The translations under genes and the position numbers were made by a program. This document shows positions 63,829-64,000 of a stretch of DNA of 64,000 bases, piece by piece. Position 1 is the first letter of the stretch, and each line of letters starts with the position of its first letter. The notes beneath the pieces are model-generated. The model was not told where the DNA came from. It saw only the letters and a program-made list of their open reading frames with translations, and did not search any database. The stretch is from NCBI RefSeq assembly GCF_003675895.1, contig NZ_ML014765.1, forward strand, positions 19,166-83,165, given 5' to 3'. This DNA comes from Parashewanella curva. Its GTDB lineage: Bacteria; Pseudomonadota; Gammaproteobacteria; Enterobacterales; Shewanellaceae.

Positions 63829-63872
63829 ATTTCTTTGTCTAAATAGCTCTAAACAGACAACAACAAATACAT

Positions 63873-64000
63873 GTGCGTATTCCGGTGAATTGGATCACCG
63901 ATTCCAGATTGATGTGGATCACTAAGCACCTAACGTAACGTGAAGCCCTATTTTTAATCTATGTGATCCACATCAGTCAAGATTTCCTCTTTTTTACGCA
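63873..64000. mobile_element. Probable terminus of an insertion sequence, IS21-like (cut by window edge)
   Basis: The stretch from 63873 shows the TGTGCGTATTCCGGTGAA pattern followed by GGATCACCGATTCCAG and TGTGGATCAC repeats. This looks like the multi-repeat end of IS21-family elements. An inverted repeat, GATGTGGATCAC (63911-63922) and GTGATCCACATC (63963-63974), also lies here. The transposase would be beyond the window. Confidence 0.35.

Overview
The window looks like the chromosome of a low-GC marine gammaproteobacterium of the Shewanella group, possibly Parashewanella. This is inferred from gene content: an hppD/hmgA/LysR block, an AggA-like TolC protein next to a LapA/BpfA-type adhesin and an OmpA-like lipoprotein, class III ribonucleotide reductase, YibL, and an ankyrin-repeat protein. 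No rRNA or tRNA gene was recognised.

Layout. (1) 1-9294 is the 3' part of an O-antigen/surface polysaccharide cluster on the + strand: two glycosyltransferases, a WbpG-HisH-HisF amidotransferase cassette, a two-domain dehydrogenase, a heparinase-like protein and a WecA-type initiating transferase. (2) 9297-10994 is a scar: about 12 codons of a galU-like gene, an IS4-family element with a frameshifted transposase, and a shortened RfaH-like antiterminator. (3) About 11.0-20.6 kb is an integrative mobilizable element. mobC and a relaxase lie at the left end; an AlpA-like regulator, a primase-helicase, an excisionase and a tyrosine integrase lie at the right end. The cargo between them contains two copies of an Xre-regulator plus small-partner module, a VUT transporter and a VOC protein. 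(4) 21.3-34.0 kb is housekeeping: DUF885 lipoprotein, acetyltransferase, an S4-RraB fusion, a TSUP transporter, sbcDC, eptA, DUF3010 and a DEAD-box helicase. (5) 34.3-40.1 kb is an adhesin/export locus with a compact LapA/BpfA-like protein carrying a TAAG LapG-type site and near-identical 309-bp repeats. (6) 40.1-45.6 kb holds a reductase/MarR divergent pair, nrdDG, yibL and ribA. (7) 45.7-52.5 kb is a minus-strand ilvDBNCA operon whose gene order and several sequence features look Bacteroidetes-like. (8) 52.8-60.1 kb has an ankyrin protein, tyrosine catabolism (hppD, hmgA, LysR), an AIM24 protein and an SLC13 carrier. (9) 60.2-64.0 kb has a Dcp peptidase, a 200-bp MITE-like element, a periplasmic chorismate mutase, an unknown protein and what looks like the terminus of another insertion sequence.

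The surface glycan genes would build and modify a Und-PP-linked O unit. The element at 11-20.6 kb appears able to excise and be mobilized by a helper, because it has relaxase, replication and recombination genes but no type IV secretion genes. The ilv operon would supply the whole route from threonine/pyruvate to the branched-chain 2-keto acids. All family assignments were made by reading motifs; no database search was run.
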